Source: Xenoacremonium recifei
Lineage: Eukaryota; Ascomycota; Sordariomycetes; Hypocreales; Nectriaceae
Reading direction: 5' to 3'
Assembly (NCBI GenBank): GCA_012184525.1
Contig: WOFQ01000005.1
Location: forward strand, 248,001-312,000
DNA length: 64,000 nucleotides
The position numbers and the translations under genes are program-made. Shown here piece by piece: positions 23,338-33,500 of the stretch. Position 1 is the stretch's first letter; each line of letters starts with the position of its first letter. Under the pieces are notes generated by a model. It saw nothing but the letters and a program-made list of their open reading frames with translations, was not told the origin of the DNA and did not search any database.

Positions 23338-25668
23338 TCAGGCCGCCTCACCAATGGCGCGGAATACAGTAGCCTGTTCTCCTCCAACGTTGATGGTCTC
23401 GCCCTCCGACACTTTGCCATCTTTGTAGGGCACTACAAGGGCCCCGATCTGCCGGCCGTGCGAGTCAACTGTAAGAAGACTGTTAGTGGTATAAATCGAG
23501 GCAATGGAATTTTGAAGTGGCCTTACCGCATTCCAACTCGGCGCCGACCATGTCCATTGTGAGCCTAAGAGAGAACTCTACCTTGATATAGGACGTCCTG
23601 TACAAGATTCCATCCTTTACCTTCTCGAAGTCTCTGAAGGGTAAATGCGTCGAAGCAGTTGTTACGCAGTCTAGAGCGCGTCAGCATTCGCCAGCGGGAG
23701 TTAAGGACAAGAAGAAAAATTACCAAGGTTGACGAAGGGGGGGTGCTTATTATTAAGGCTTCTGACAACGTCGACCTGGTAGGTGTTTTGTAGAAGGGCC
23801 TTATATGCGGAGACGAGCACAGAATACTCATGGGGAGCGAAGGAAGTAGGGATCGGGTCACCCTAAAAGAAAACATTAGCTGAGGATTGTTTTGCAAAAG
23901 GTCAATACCATACCTTTTTGATGATCCAATCTATCTCCTTGTATCCGGGCTCGGCTTTGCACGCGAGGACTGCGCTTAGCTTGCCTTTCTTGACAACTTC
24001 GACGAAGGACCTTGGAGAGACTACCCCGAAGGACTCTCTGCACAAGGGTCGAGGAAAGGCGTCTGGGAATTGCGCCAGGAAATATCCCACGCCGAAGCAG
24101 ACAGCGAGGCGGGGAGCCGGGGGGACAACAACTCGAGTGTTGCTTCCTTCGAAGAGTTGCTTAACCTTTCTCACAATGTAGGCGGAACCCCCTAGGCCTC
24201 CCGAGAGAAAGATGTAGTCCTGGAACTGAGGTATTAGCTCATGTTGGGTTCATAAAGTTGGGCCAAGACATGCCGGTTTGAAGTTGTCGGTTGGGCTCCC
24301 TGCGCGGTCGATACACCCAGCGATCTCCTTGCGTATACCCTCGAACTGTTCTTTAAAAAAAGGACGGATATCCTCGCTGTACATTGCATGCGTAAGTGGA
24401 AAGTAGTGAATATGTAAATCGCTGGGCAACCTACTCAGTGAAAACGAAACATCCGTTTTCGACATGACGACCGTGACGACGAACATTGTTCAACCCTGGG
24501 ACCTCCTTGACTACATACTGTTCAGCCTCTTTGACCTGCCGGAACATATGCTTGGCGTCCTGGAACACTGCGCTGGTCCGAATGTGAAAAGCCGCGTCTT
24601 CCACGGTAGTGCTCAAAGAGCCTCTTATTGGTTGCAAGACAAGCTTGACCCAAGCTTCAAAGGCCGAGTCGATGTGGGTCGCACCGATGTACTCACCTGT
24701 CGAGGAATTGGTCAGTAATAAGCAGCTTGGCTGATTATCTCACGTACCGGTAACGGGCTCTTTCTCAATGACCATTGGCCCTTGAGCCTTCCACTGAACC
24801 TCTGCACGGCAAATGTCCTTCCCCGGAGTCAGTTTCATGATTGATCCAACGGCACAGCTGCCAGAAGCCTTACTCACAGTGGTACCACCGCCTGCATCCA
24901 CCACTAGAACCTTCATAATTTCCTAGGTTGCAGTCAGTCCAGCATTCATGACAGCCAGTGATTAATGGGGGGTTTTGTCGGACCTTTTGCCGGAAATCTC
25001 GTTCATAAGGCTGCAGCTGATAGATGACAGCTGCATGCGGTTCTGTCAGGATAACCTCGACAGTATGTTTGGCAGGCCCCCCAAAGCCAGCAGAAAGAAT
25101 GGTCTCCTTGAACCTTTTGGCCTGTGAATATGTCCACGGCGCGGGCACCGTGAACACAAAGCGTATGGCAAGACTCTCCCACCAACCCCCTTTCAATGTT
25201 CTGCGTTCGGCAATCTGGACTTTTTTCCTGATTTCTGAGACGTTCTTTACCGAGACTTCACGGTAAAGAAGCCGAAGATAATCTTGAAAGTAACGATCGA
25301 CGTTCGCCTGGCTGTCGGTGTCACTGAGCCTGCCAAAATCAACCTTAAACCACTCCTTGAGGAGAGTGGTTGGTTTGTTGCGGCGCTCTTTAAGAGCTTC
25401 AATACCCCATGCGACAATCGTACCGTCACGGGCGTAAAGGACTGCAGTCGGTATCTTGGTCACAGGTTCTTGGTCAACTTGCCAAGTGAGAACATCGACT
25501 TCTCTCGTCCCAACAACATGGTATGACACACCTGTCGCTGCAAGAGATTAGCATCCAGTGGTAGTCATGCATTTTACCAATTTTTGGCTGGCTCATGTAC
25601 AGAATCATCAAACACTTACATGTGGTGCCCACATCGATCCCAATCACCAATCTGGGGGCTGCTGCCAT
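23338..25668 (-). CDS. Hsp70-like ATPase (fungal Hsp70-domain protein)
   Basis: Ten exons: complement(join(23338..23468,23527..23670,23724..23862,23914..24219,24274..24376,24435..24696,24748..24817,24878..24922,24984..25537,25620..25668)), 600 aa. Actin-like ATPase motifs: phosphate-1 IGIDVGTTSTGVSY (9-22), phosphate-2 VVDAGGGTTDI (208-218), and the adenosine motif IFLSGGLGGSAY. The substrate-binding half is shorter and divergent from true Hsp70 and lacks an EEVD end, as in the expanded fungal Hsp70-like family (HSPA12-type). The intron 24220..24273 has a GC donor (CCG|GCATGT), and its 3' boundary could be 6 nt away; the 24923..24983 donor is GTCCGA, also unusual. The gene is divergent from a membrane protein gene. 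Role unknown. Confidence 0.82.
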
Positions 25669-26433
25669 GGCTGGTGTCCCAAATGTGGGCGGCAGTGATA
25701 CGAGGTAGAAGAAAGAGACCAGAGAAGTCTGTGTGGAAGAAGGAGGAAACGAGGAGAGGACAGAATAGGTAGGCCTCCCCGTACTTAAACGAGATAAGTT
25801 GCATCCTTGCCAGACACTTGTTTATTGGGTCTCTGAAAGTCCTGCCATGAAAAAACTGCATTGATCCCTGACCATGTAGATTGACAATATTCTAGCTATC
25901 CCGGGCTGTCCTGAAGCTACAGACTAGATGAGACTGCGTGAGTGTCCCAACCGCCACCCCCCACCCCTGTCCAGAGACTACAAACACCCTATAACGGTTT
26001 CAAAATCCACTCCCCCTCTTCTCTGCGTTTGAACACCTCCTCGTCAGCCCATGTGCACACCCGCGGCGCTCGGACCCACGGTGCAGCCTAGTCATTAATG
26101 GAATGAGAAAATGTGTTCTGAAAGGGGTTGAGTAGGCTAAATTCAGCCACGCTGAAGGTGGCGGCGGCCATGTGACTTCGTAATGCAAGGAGGGAGAACA
26201 CCATCTTTGGGTCTGAACAACAAAGGGCCCGATCGAACATCGTTCTACTTAACAGAATTCGCGTCCGCTTCCCCTCAACGGTTGGAAAGGGCTCATATTC
26301 CCATCGTACCTGTCGCCCATCTCGCAACGAGGAGCAACATCTACGACACAAGACTCTTGTTCGTTGCCCATCACAGGGTCTTCTCCTTCCATAACACCTA
26401 TTTCTTCGGCTTTCCTTGACACCACATCTTGCA
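25669..26433. other. divergent promoter region between Hsp70-like and membrane protein genes
   Basis: No gene seen in 765 bp. The ORFs overlap on both strands and lack any domain. Confidence 0.55.
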
Positions 26434-27859
26434 ATGGCCTCTGTTCACCACCGCCACGGGTTTTCTCAAAGCATGGGCATTGGAGTTGCTGTCGGTTTTG
26501 TTGCGGCTCTGGTACTGACAGCCATCTTTGTCCGGGTGACCCTCACGTTCCGGCTCAAGACCCTCCAGAAGACTCTCGCTGCTATCAAGCCAGGATACGT
26601 CTATCCCGAGCCTGAAAGACCTGTCCGCAGACCTCCTATAAACAACACTTATTTTCGTGACGGCCGAACCGATTTTCTCAGCACGCACTGCAGAGAAATA
26701 CCAGGTCAACGACTACAGGCATTCACAACACGAGGATGTGTCTTAAATTGCACTGGAAGGGATCATAAGTTTGGCTTTGGCATTTGGGACTTCACACGCT
26801 GCATTGAATCGGATCCTACGCGTCAACTTTCCGCATCCGAGCTCAAGGCTCTTCTCGATGAACAAAAGTTGATGGATCTCGCGGGAAAGCCTGTCAATGA
26901 TGGCACATGGACCGACCTCATATCGAACAGCAAGACGCGGCGAGGTGCAATCGCCTGCTTCCTTGCCCAGTTATTCTTCCGCCGCATGCATCCCAACCCG
27001 AGCGAAGATGTTTCCGAAACGTTTCTTCCTCGCTCGATGCTGAAGTATTATAAAGAGCTCTGCAAGCTTGACCCCGAAGCCCTAACTTACGGTGAGTTAC
27101 CCTGCCCTAGACCTCTCCCCATTCCCAACACTATGCTCACATCGACACCAGGGGACTGCGGCTCAGGGAATCTCTGGGATCTCCTCTCTGTTTTCCGCGA
27201 GGTGAGTCTTTGTTATTTCATACACCAACATCCACCGCATCCGCCGCGACATCATCAGCGTGGTCGAGGACTACCTGACGCTCGAGCAGCTGCGCGACGT
27301 CCGCATCAACGTCACGGTTGTGCGCCCGCTGGTCGACAAGCTAATTTTTTCAAAGGTCGTCGCCTCGCTCCATTATGGCGAGTTTGCTATCAACGTCGCC
27401 TGGGGGTATCAGGTGTTCAAGCATGGAGACCCAAGAAGAGAGATGATCGACAACCTTAAAGATGCCATCATAGATGCTCTCAAACTGAGACACATCATAA
27501 GCTACTATGCGGCCCAGGACCTCAGGCTTGATTCTCACCTGACTCATCTTCTGGAATGGGCCGCAAATGCTGCCATCGTGATGTTCGCCCAGCCCGGTGA
27601 GTATCGATTTGACTGGAAATCGGATGAAGAAGGCTTCCTCATCTTCCCAGCCATGTACTTTGATCTTGATGTATATGAGCTCCATACGCCCGCCCGAGTC
27701 GAGCATATGCAGGATGGTGGTGTTCTTAAGGGATGGAAGAACAAGACGACTGAAGACCGGTTTGAGGGCAAGGTCTTGGTCCCGCCGCGCTGGTTCGACC
27801 CGGGAATTGCTTATGTAGAAAGCAGGTTCGATGACCTTGGAGCTCGGGCTCTGCCTTGA
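26434..27859 (+). CDS. membrane-anchored fungal protein of unknown function, possibly broken at intron 2
   Basis: Exon 1 is 26434..27091; intron 27092..27151 (GTGAGT..CCAG); exon 2 is 27152..27201, ending FRE before a good GTGAGT donor; the last coding block is in frame from 27206 to 27859. One N-terminal membrane helix (GIGVAVGFVAALVLTAIFV) is followed by a basic loop and a soluble body. The body includes VVEDYLTLEQLRDVRINVTV and a C-terminal PPRWFDPG segment; no domain is recognised. The natural join would be FRE to NIHRIRRDIISVV at about 27227, but no AG lies there. The only good acceptor (CATCAG, 27258) is out of phase with every available donor. Either a weak GAG acceptor at 27206 is used with exon 2 skipped, or the gene carries a small deletion. 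Confidence 0.55.
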
Positions 27860-28495
27860 GCGAGCCGCCTGTTCGGTCTTGTCTTGTATGGCGTTTCAAC
27901 AGCCATGCCTTTGTCGAGGAATTGTTGACGGTTGGTGGAAGGGAGATTCACTTCTTTGTTGGGTTAAGATTTGTCAAGTAGTTACTGTTTTGGTATCGTA
28001 CGTAAATTGAGTTCTTAAAGAGCGGACCCTACTCTCAGCTTTTGTACACAAGAAAAGTGACGCATGTTTACGAGGAAGCCGCAAAACTCCAGATGCATAC
28101 GACTCTGACCTCTAGTCATTTGGGTTGTCCATTCACTCGATAGCTGTGCCGCTCGCATTTGGGTCTAGAGATCTCGCGTCAAGCGAGAAGATTCGTGTTT
28201 CTATCTACAATTTGTTGACCATTCTATCTATGTTGTTGTTTTTGTTGTTTTCGTTGCTGCAAAAGGAGTGGAAGGCCAGATCCAGCCTGAGCCGAAGCCA
28301 AACAAAGCGAAAAAGAAAAAGTCCAGACAAATTCCTTCACCAAAAAACCACACAAGACCTCCTATCTAGTTCCCAACCACGCTCCGTCAGACATAATCTA
28401 TGCCTTATCGCTGCTCAAATTGCGGAAGCCAGAGCCAACCGAGATGACAAGATTCATCCAACCCACCATTCCTCACACCCTCGTCCAAGATGAAC
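27860..28495. other. convergent intergenic region, no gene seen
   Basis: Presumed 3' UTRs of two converging genes. Confidence 0.55.
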
Positions 28496-29611
28496 TCAGA
28501 AACCGAAGTCGAAGTCGGGATCAAAATCGCTCTGGCCGCCGAAGTCGATTTCACTGCCGCCATCGCCATAGATATCGCCATCGCCATAGATATCGCCATC
28601 GCCATAGATATCGCCATCGCCATAGATATCGCCATCACCATCGATATCACTGTCAGCGTCGATGTCACTGTCAGCGTCGATGTCACTGTCAGCGTCGATG
28701 TCACTGTCAGCGTCGATGTCATTTTCACTGTCGATGTTGCTGTCGCCGTCAATGTTGCTGTCGCCGTCAATGTTGCTGTCACCATCGATGTTGCTGTCGC
28801 CGTCGATGTTGCTGTCGCCACCACCATCGATATCGCTGTCGCCATCGATATCACTGTCACCGTCGATGTTGCTGTTGCTGTCGATTTCGGTGCCGGTATC
28901 AGTGTTGGCGTGGATGTTGGCGTGGATGCCAGCGTCGACGTTGGTGTTGTTGTGGAAGTTGGTGTTGGTGTTGTTGTGGAAGCTGGTGTTGGCGTTGTTG
29001 TGGAAGCTGGTGTTGGCGTTGGTGTCGAAGTCGGTGTAGATGTTGGGGTTGATGCTCTTGTCCATGATGGTGTCGATGTTGGTGGCAATGTTGTTGTAGA
29101 GGAAGCCCCTTTCCTCTGGGTGGCGTAGGCTCGGCGGCGTATTGAACGCCCGCGGGATACCAACCTCCATCCCAGTGAGGGGATTCGAATGTCCCTGCAA
29201 CATTCTTTCCGCCTTAGCCAGGAGTCGGAAGTTGGATTTCAGGATCTTCTCGACGGCGATCGCTCCTTGCCTAGAGTGGAAGAAGGCGTGGAGGTAGATG
29301 CGGGCATCCGGTCTCTTGTCGCGTCCGAAAAGAAAAGGGAAACCACCTTGCATTTCCAGAAAGCCGTCATGGACACTGGTCAGGAAATCTGTGAATTTCC
29401 GTTTCATGTCATGATTCTCGAGCAACCACACGGAACATTCGATGCTTAGGTCCCGAATGGCTACCACACGAGCCTGGATGCGTTGGAACAAGGAGAAGAG
29501 TGCCTTCAACTTAGCCGCCAGGGCTTTAGACCGGTCGATGAACTTCTTAAGCATCTTCAAGCCGAGGAAAATCAGCTTGAGGATGAGGATGATCTCGATT
29601 CCGGTAACCAT
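28496..29611 (-). CDS. protein with N-terminal helical domain and Asp-rich hexapeptide repeat tail
   Basis: Single open frame of 371 aa. Residues 1-145 are non-repetitive, amphipathic and basic, opening with a hydrophobic segment (TGIEIILILKLIFLGLKML) and continuing with probable helices. Residues 198-225 are three imperfect TSFHNN-type Asn/His repeats. Residues 247-352 are about 17 tandem hexapeptides of the form x-I-D-x-D-S, in three sub-blocks: NIDGDS, DIDADS and DIYGDG. The tail ends in DFDPDFDFGF. Alternating Asp in a DxDxD pattern could bind Ca2+ or another divalent cation, as in thrombospondin type 3 or dockerin-like loops; that is inference. The minus strand is taken as coding because only it has a credible non-repeat domain in the same frame. 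Family not recognised. Confidence 0.6.
   Translation of the reverse strand: MVTGIEIILILKLIFLGLKMLKKFIDRSKALAAKLKALFSLFQRIQARVVAIRDLSIECSVWLLENHDMKRKFTDFLTSVHDGFLEMQGGFPFLFGRDKRPDARIYLHAFFHSRQGAIAVEKILKSNFRLLAKAERMLQGHSNPLTGMEVGIPRAFNTPPSLRHPEERGFLYNNIATNIDTIMDKSINPNIYTDFDTNANTSFHNNANTSFHNNTNTNFHNNTNVDAGIHANIHANTDTGTEIDSNSNIDGDSDIDGDSDIDGGGDSNIDGDSNIDGDSNIDGDSNIDGDSNIDSENDIDADSDIDADSDIDADSDIDADSDIDGDGDIYGDGDIYGDGDIYGDGDIYGDGGSEIDFGGQSDFDPDFDFGF
28556..28873 (-). repeat. 18-bp minisatellite encoding Asp-rich hexapeptides
   Basis: About 17 tandem 18-bp units in three homogenised blocks. Read on the plus strand: GCCATAGATATCGCCATC four times, ACTGTCAGCGTCGATGTC four times, then units related to GTTGCTGTCGCCGTCAAT. 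All units keep the reading frame of the minus-strand gene. Confidence 0.9.
28937..29020 (-). repeat. 24-27-bp tandem repeat encoding Asn/His-rich units
   Basis: Three imperfect copies of a unit containing GTTGTTGTGGAAGCTGGTGT (plus strand), in frame within the same gene; they encode the TSFHNNAN/TNFHNNTN repeats. Confidence 0.8.
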
Positions 29612-32600
29612 GATGATTGTAGTGACTGAGGAAAGATAGAGAAAGTAGAGTGTGGTAAAGGACGTCTGAGAGTCGATAGGAAAGTAATTATTGCGTCAAG
29701 CAGAAGAAAAGAATCTTTGAACGAGCAAGATTCTCATAGCATGGTGGCAGACGACGCTCTTCAAATACTTGACATGATGTGCAAAGAAGCGAGGAGACCA
29801 TAGCTTGACATGGTCCATTGCTTCGTAGACTTGATGCACTAATTCCATTTGGGTGCAGGGGCTATAGACGAAATCCATATTGTTTCTAGAAAAGTTACTC
29901 TTGAGGGTAGCTTGCCAGGGTGAGCAGAACAGCGGCATGAACTCAACGCGCCCAGATACGAGCTAAGAAAAGCGTAAATGGGTCTCTCCAGCCGATCTGG
30001 GCCTTTGCACGGACGATGTTGATGAGCTGAGGCTTCTAGAAGCATGCTTGATTGGCAGGGAGCGGTCCGCCGAGAAGCTCATGACGACTCAGTTCCTGAG
30101 GAGTTTCATTACGTCCTGCTAGTCACCGTCAAGCCTCAGACGCCGTTCAGCTCTGACAGGCGACGCCTGTTGTCGGCAACTCCGAATGAATAGCCTGGCG
30201 GGTATGGTGAAGTGGTCCCCGGGCCAGGTGAGGCTGGCGAAGGGGAGAGACCAGGGTGAGGAAGCATCCATCTTTCCTCGCATTCGGGTTTCCTTACTAT
30301 TGTTGACCGCACTTGGGTGGCAGTCCCTGTTGCTGCTACGAAAATAGCCCGTGTCAGTTCCAGGCTAGGTCCATAGGCGGGCATCGAACCGCCAGGTCGG
30401 TCCCATGATCTCTAAGTGACATGCCTCTAGGCGACGTGCCTCACGTCCACGGGGATGGCTTGCAATGTGCTTGGCGGCCGCTGCACCTAGTCGCGTCTTC
30501 CACTAGCTCAATGAGCATGACGGAAGACGGCACATTCCGTCGTTGTAGAACTCAGGGGAGATACCCATTTCCCAACGGCGGCCGGAAATGGGTGGACACC
30601 GCAAACGCTGGGTTTGCCGCACCACATCCCCTTGATGGGAGGCTGGCCGCCACGGCTCAGTCACACCTCTGCGGTCTACTGGGAAATAGGACAGCTAGTA
30701 GGCAATCTTGGATACATAGGTTATTGTTACCCATGGATACGTAGGTCTGTCTTGCCCATGCTGAGCACGTCTTGGATCCAACATGTTCAAAAGCCAGAGG
30801 CCACTTGAGCATTGCGCACTCACCAGATTACAGAGACCATGCAGCAGGGGCAGACAGTCAGAGCTTGAGACTCCTCCATCCTACGGAAAGGAGCTTGTCT
30901 CGCCTACAGGTAGATCCATCCGGGAACGATTCCGCCCAGGGGTGGCGTGCAGAGTCCTGCCCAGCCAGCCATGTCATATCCTTTCGCGCCAAGAGACTCC
31001 ATCCCAGCTGCATGAAGGCCGACATCTGATGCCATGCCGACAAGACGGCAACGCTGACGGGTCTCGACCTAGTAGCGTTTGAGAGTGCATGTGTCCCTGG
31101 CCGTGAGGCGTGTCGTCTATTGAATTTGGCAGCCTGACTTTCCCCGCCCATGAGAAGTGATCTCAACACCCAGGAGACTTACGGTCTGCAAGGCTCTTCA
31201 TAGAAGGAGCTGTCCCTGACAGAGTCTAGTTTCTGCAGTGACGTTATTATGAGTGGCTGTCTGCCTTTGGTGTGTCCGATCAAGATATGCTGCCACGATC
31301 GCCGCATGGGACGGAAACACCACCTCACGCTCGCTTGCACGTCCCGCTCTCGCTCCAATGGGAGCTCTTGCCGTTTGCCGGATAGGCCTTGCTAGCCTGG
31401 TTTCCTCTGTCACTCCATTGGGCGTTGGGATGGGTCCTGAGCGCATGCGTTTGCTTTTGTCAATGACGATGGGAAACTCAACTTCACGACGATGTTCATT
31501 TAAGGCCCAGCCCGTTACAGTTCCACTTTTCCACTTTTCCATGAAGGCCCTAGATGGCATCCCGCGTGCCAGAAGAGAGAATCTGGGGCTCCTCTCTCTG
31601 GGTCCCTATCTTGGCCCCTTTGGGCTAAACCCCCGATGTCCAGCTGGCACCGGGCAGGACACGCGTCTCGAATTCGGGTCATCTCCAGACGGAGTGAGGC
31701 TCGAGAGAAACTTGGGCAATGGAAGTCGTTTGGGGGAGCATGGCTGGCAGCGGAAACGAATGTTTGCCGCGCGTGTGACCATCCAGGACTCCCCTGCGTG
31801 GACTGGCCGACCCTGTAGCCGCACGGTGGTAAGACGGAGATCTGGCAGATACCACAGCAGATCCATCAGGGATGGGAGAAGACCAGGAAACCGGCATGGT
31901 ATCCCAGAGTCTAGCCCCGGACTCCTGCAGCAGCGCGAGATTGCAACGCCAAGAGCCGTGGCCGCAGACGTGGCCGTGAGGCGGTGGGTGGCATTGGCTG
32001 GGGCCTAGCCGTAGGTGCTGCTCGGAAGTGACATGTCTGTTTCTTTCTTGGACGTTCGCAACCCGCCAAACCGACCTCATCCACGTCCGACATCGTGCTT
32101 CACACCGCTCAGCTTCGCCTCTATTCTAGGGGCGAGTGGCGCGCGTTCGCGCGCAGGAATGACTCCTCACTAGCTGTTTGATAGCGGCCGCCCGAGCTGG
32201 GAGGGCGCATGAGTGCAGGTTGCCGCGTCTCTGGTGTCCGAATATCAACGGGTGTGCTAGGCTTTCGCACCGCGGGGTTGAGGTATCAACAACAACATTC
32301 ACGGTCATCTTATGCCGATGCCCTGGTCCATTTGGCGAATGATCACTGGGGAGACATGGGAGGCGCGGGACGATTTCCAATAGGCCGCCGACGGTGAGAG
32401 CCCTCATCTCCTGGTCCCGTCGGGCGCACTCAACACTCAACGAAGCGCGGGAAGCAGGTTTCAGCCGCGACCGCAGAGGAAAGGTTGGGATGTTGCTGGA
32501 ACGGGGCAGTGCGGCGTCGATCAGCAGGGAAGAGGACAGCTTGCTGGGAAGGTTGTCGCAGCGCGATAACCGAAGGGCAAATCCAGCAGCCCATGAGCAA

Positions 32601-33500
32601 CTTCAGCGGACGCGGACGTGGGAGGACTCTGCGATTGCAGTCCTGGGGGCCGGGCTGGCACGGACTCAAGTGACCCAGAGAGGGAGGGGTAAGCCTGGAC
32701 TTTTCGTTTCCTGCCGGTCGACGATCAAGAGAGACTAGCTGTGGGTCCTCCGAGCTGGGGGTTGCCACAGGGCTGCACCCAGGGCGCCAGGAATCAAGCG
32801 CTCGCAGTTGGCTACCCTAAATGCCTCAATATTTCTGTCTGAATGTTGAAGATGGGATTTCGTGCGATCCAAGACGATCCCGCTGTTGCAAGATGGAAAG
32901 AGTGTATTTCATGCGTTGGCGGGAGAAACGCTGCACAGCCAGCCACAACTTCGGCTGGCACGCACAGCCGGGGGGGGGGGGGGAAACATTTCCAATGTAA
33001 CCTAATGTCCAAAAGTGCAAAATCTGTGGCAAGTCACCTGTGATTGCAGGGCGGGAGCACCGGGGAGTGGTTGAGTGTTTGGGTCTAAGGCCCGTTTCCG
33101 CTCACCGGTGAGGGTACCGGTCAAGAGACTGGCGAAGGGTGGCTGTTGACGCCCGTCAGCCCGAAATGTGGCTTACCTTTGCGGAACAGCAAACGAAAAG
33201 CCCAGACTGAATCTGTACGGGCGCATTTGAGGCATCGATTGATTTTTCGCGGTCTTTTTCCATGAATGTATCAGCCATTATGACCTTCTGCGCTCTTGAG
33301 AGTCGTGGGAGGCTGGCGAGGTGAGCTCCCATCTTGCCACATGAAGCCCAATCCATCACTCAACTTAACCAACACAGACACCCTCCGAAATTTTCGCTCT
33401 TGAGATTGCGACGTGTCAATTGCAGAATTTTGCCGTCGTCCGGCCTTGCAGCAAATTGTCGCCATCAAGCTCCCATTACCACAGTCAGTCTCTCGTCTTG
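29612..33500. other. gene-poor stretch, no convincing gene
   Basis: About 3.9 kb, GC-rich between roughly 30.1 and 33.2 kb. Open frames (largest 31253..32008 plus, 31198..31560 minus) overlap antisense and show no domain or intron signals. A run of 14 G lies at 32970-32983. No transposase, reverse transcriptase or terminal repeat was recognised, so the origin of this DNA is unclear. Confidence 0.5.
32970..32983 (+). repeat. G14 homopolymer
   Basis: Fourteen consecutive G in the gene-poor stretch; a possible quadruplex or an assembly-sensitive site. Confidence 0.7.

Noticed and set aside
28420..29128. Long plus-strand ORFs (210-212 codons) across the 28.5-29.1 kb repeats
   Set aside because: They are translations of the 18-bp repeat on the opposite strand and in other frames, with no non-repetitive domain.
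30361..30440. tRNA-like T-arm on the minus strand (GGCGG-TTCGATGC-CCGCC)
   Set aside because: The loop would have 8 nt, and no matching 5' acceptor strand or anticodon arm is present, so no tRNA can be folded.
31198..32008. 251-codon plus and 120-codon minus open frames
   Set aside because: They overlap antisense, have no domain, intron signals or natural composition, and lie in GC-rich DNA where long frames arise by chance.
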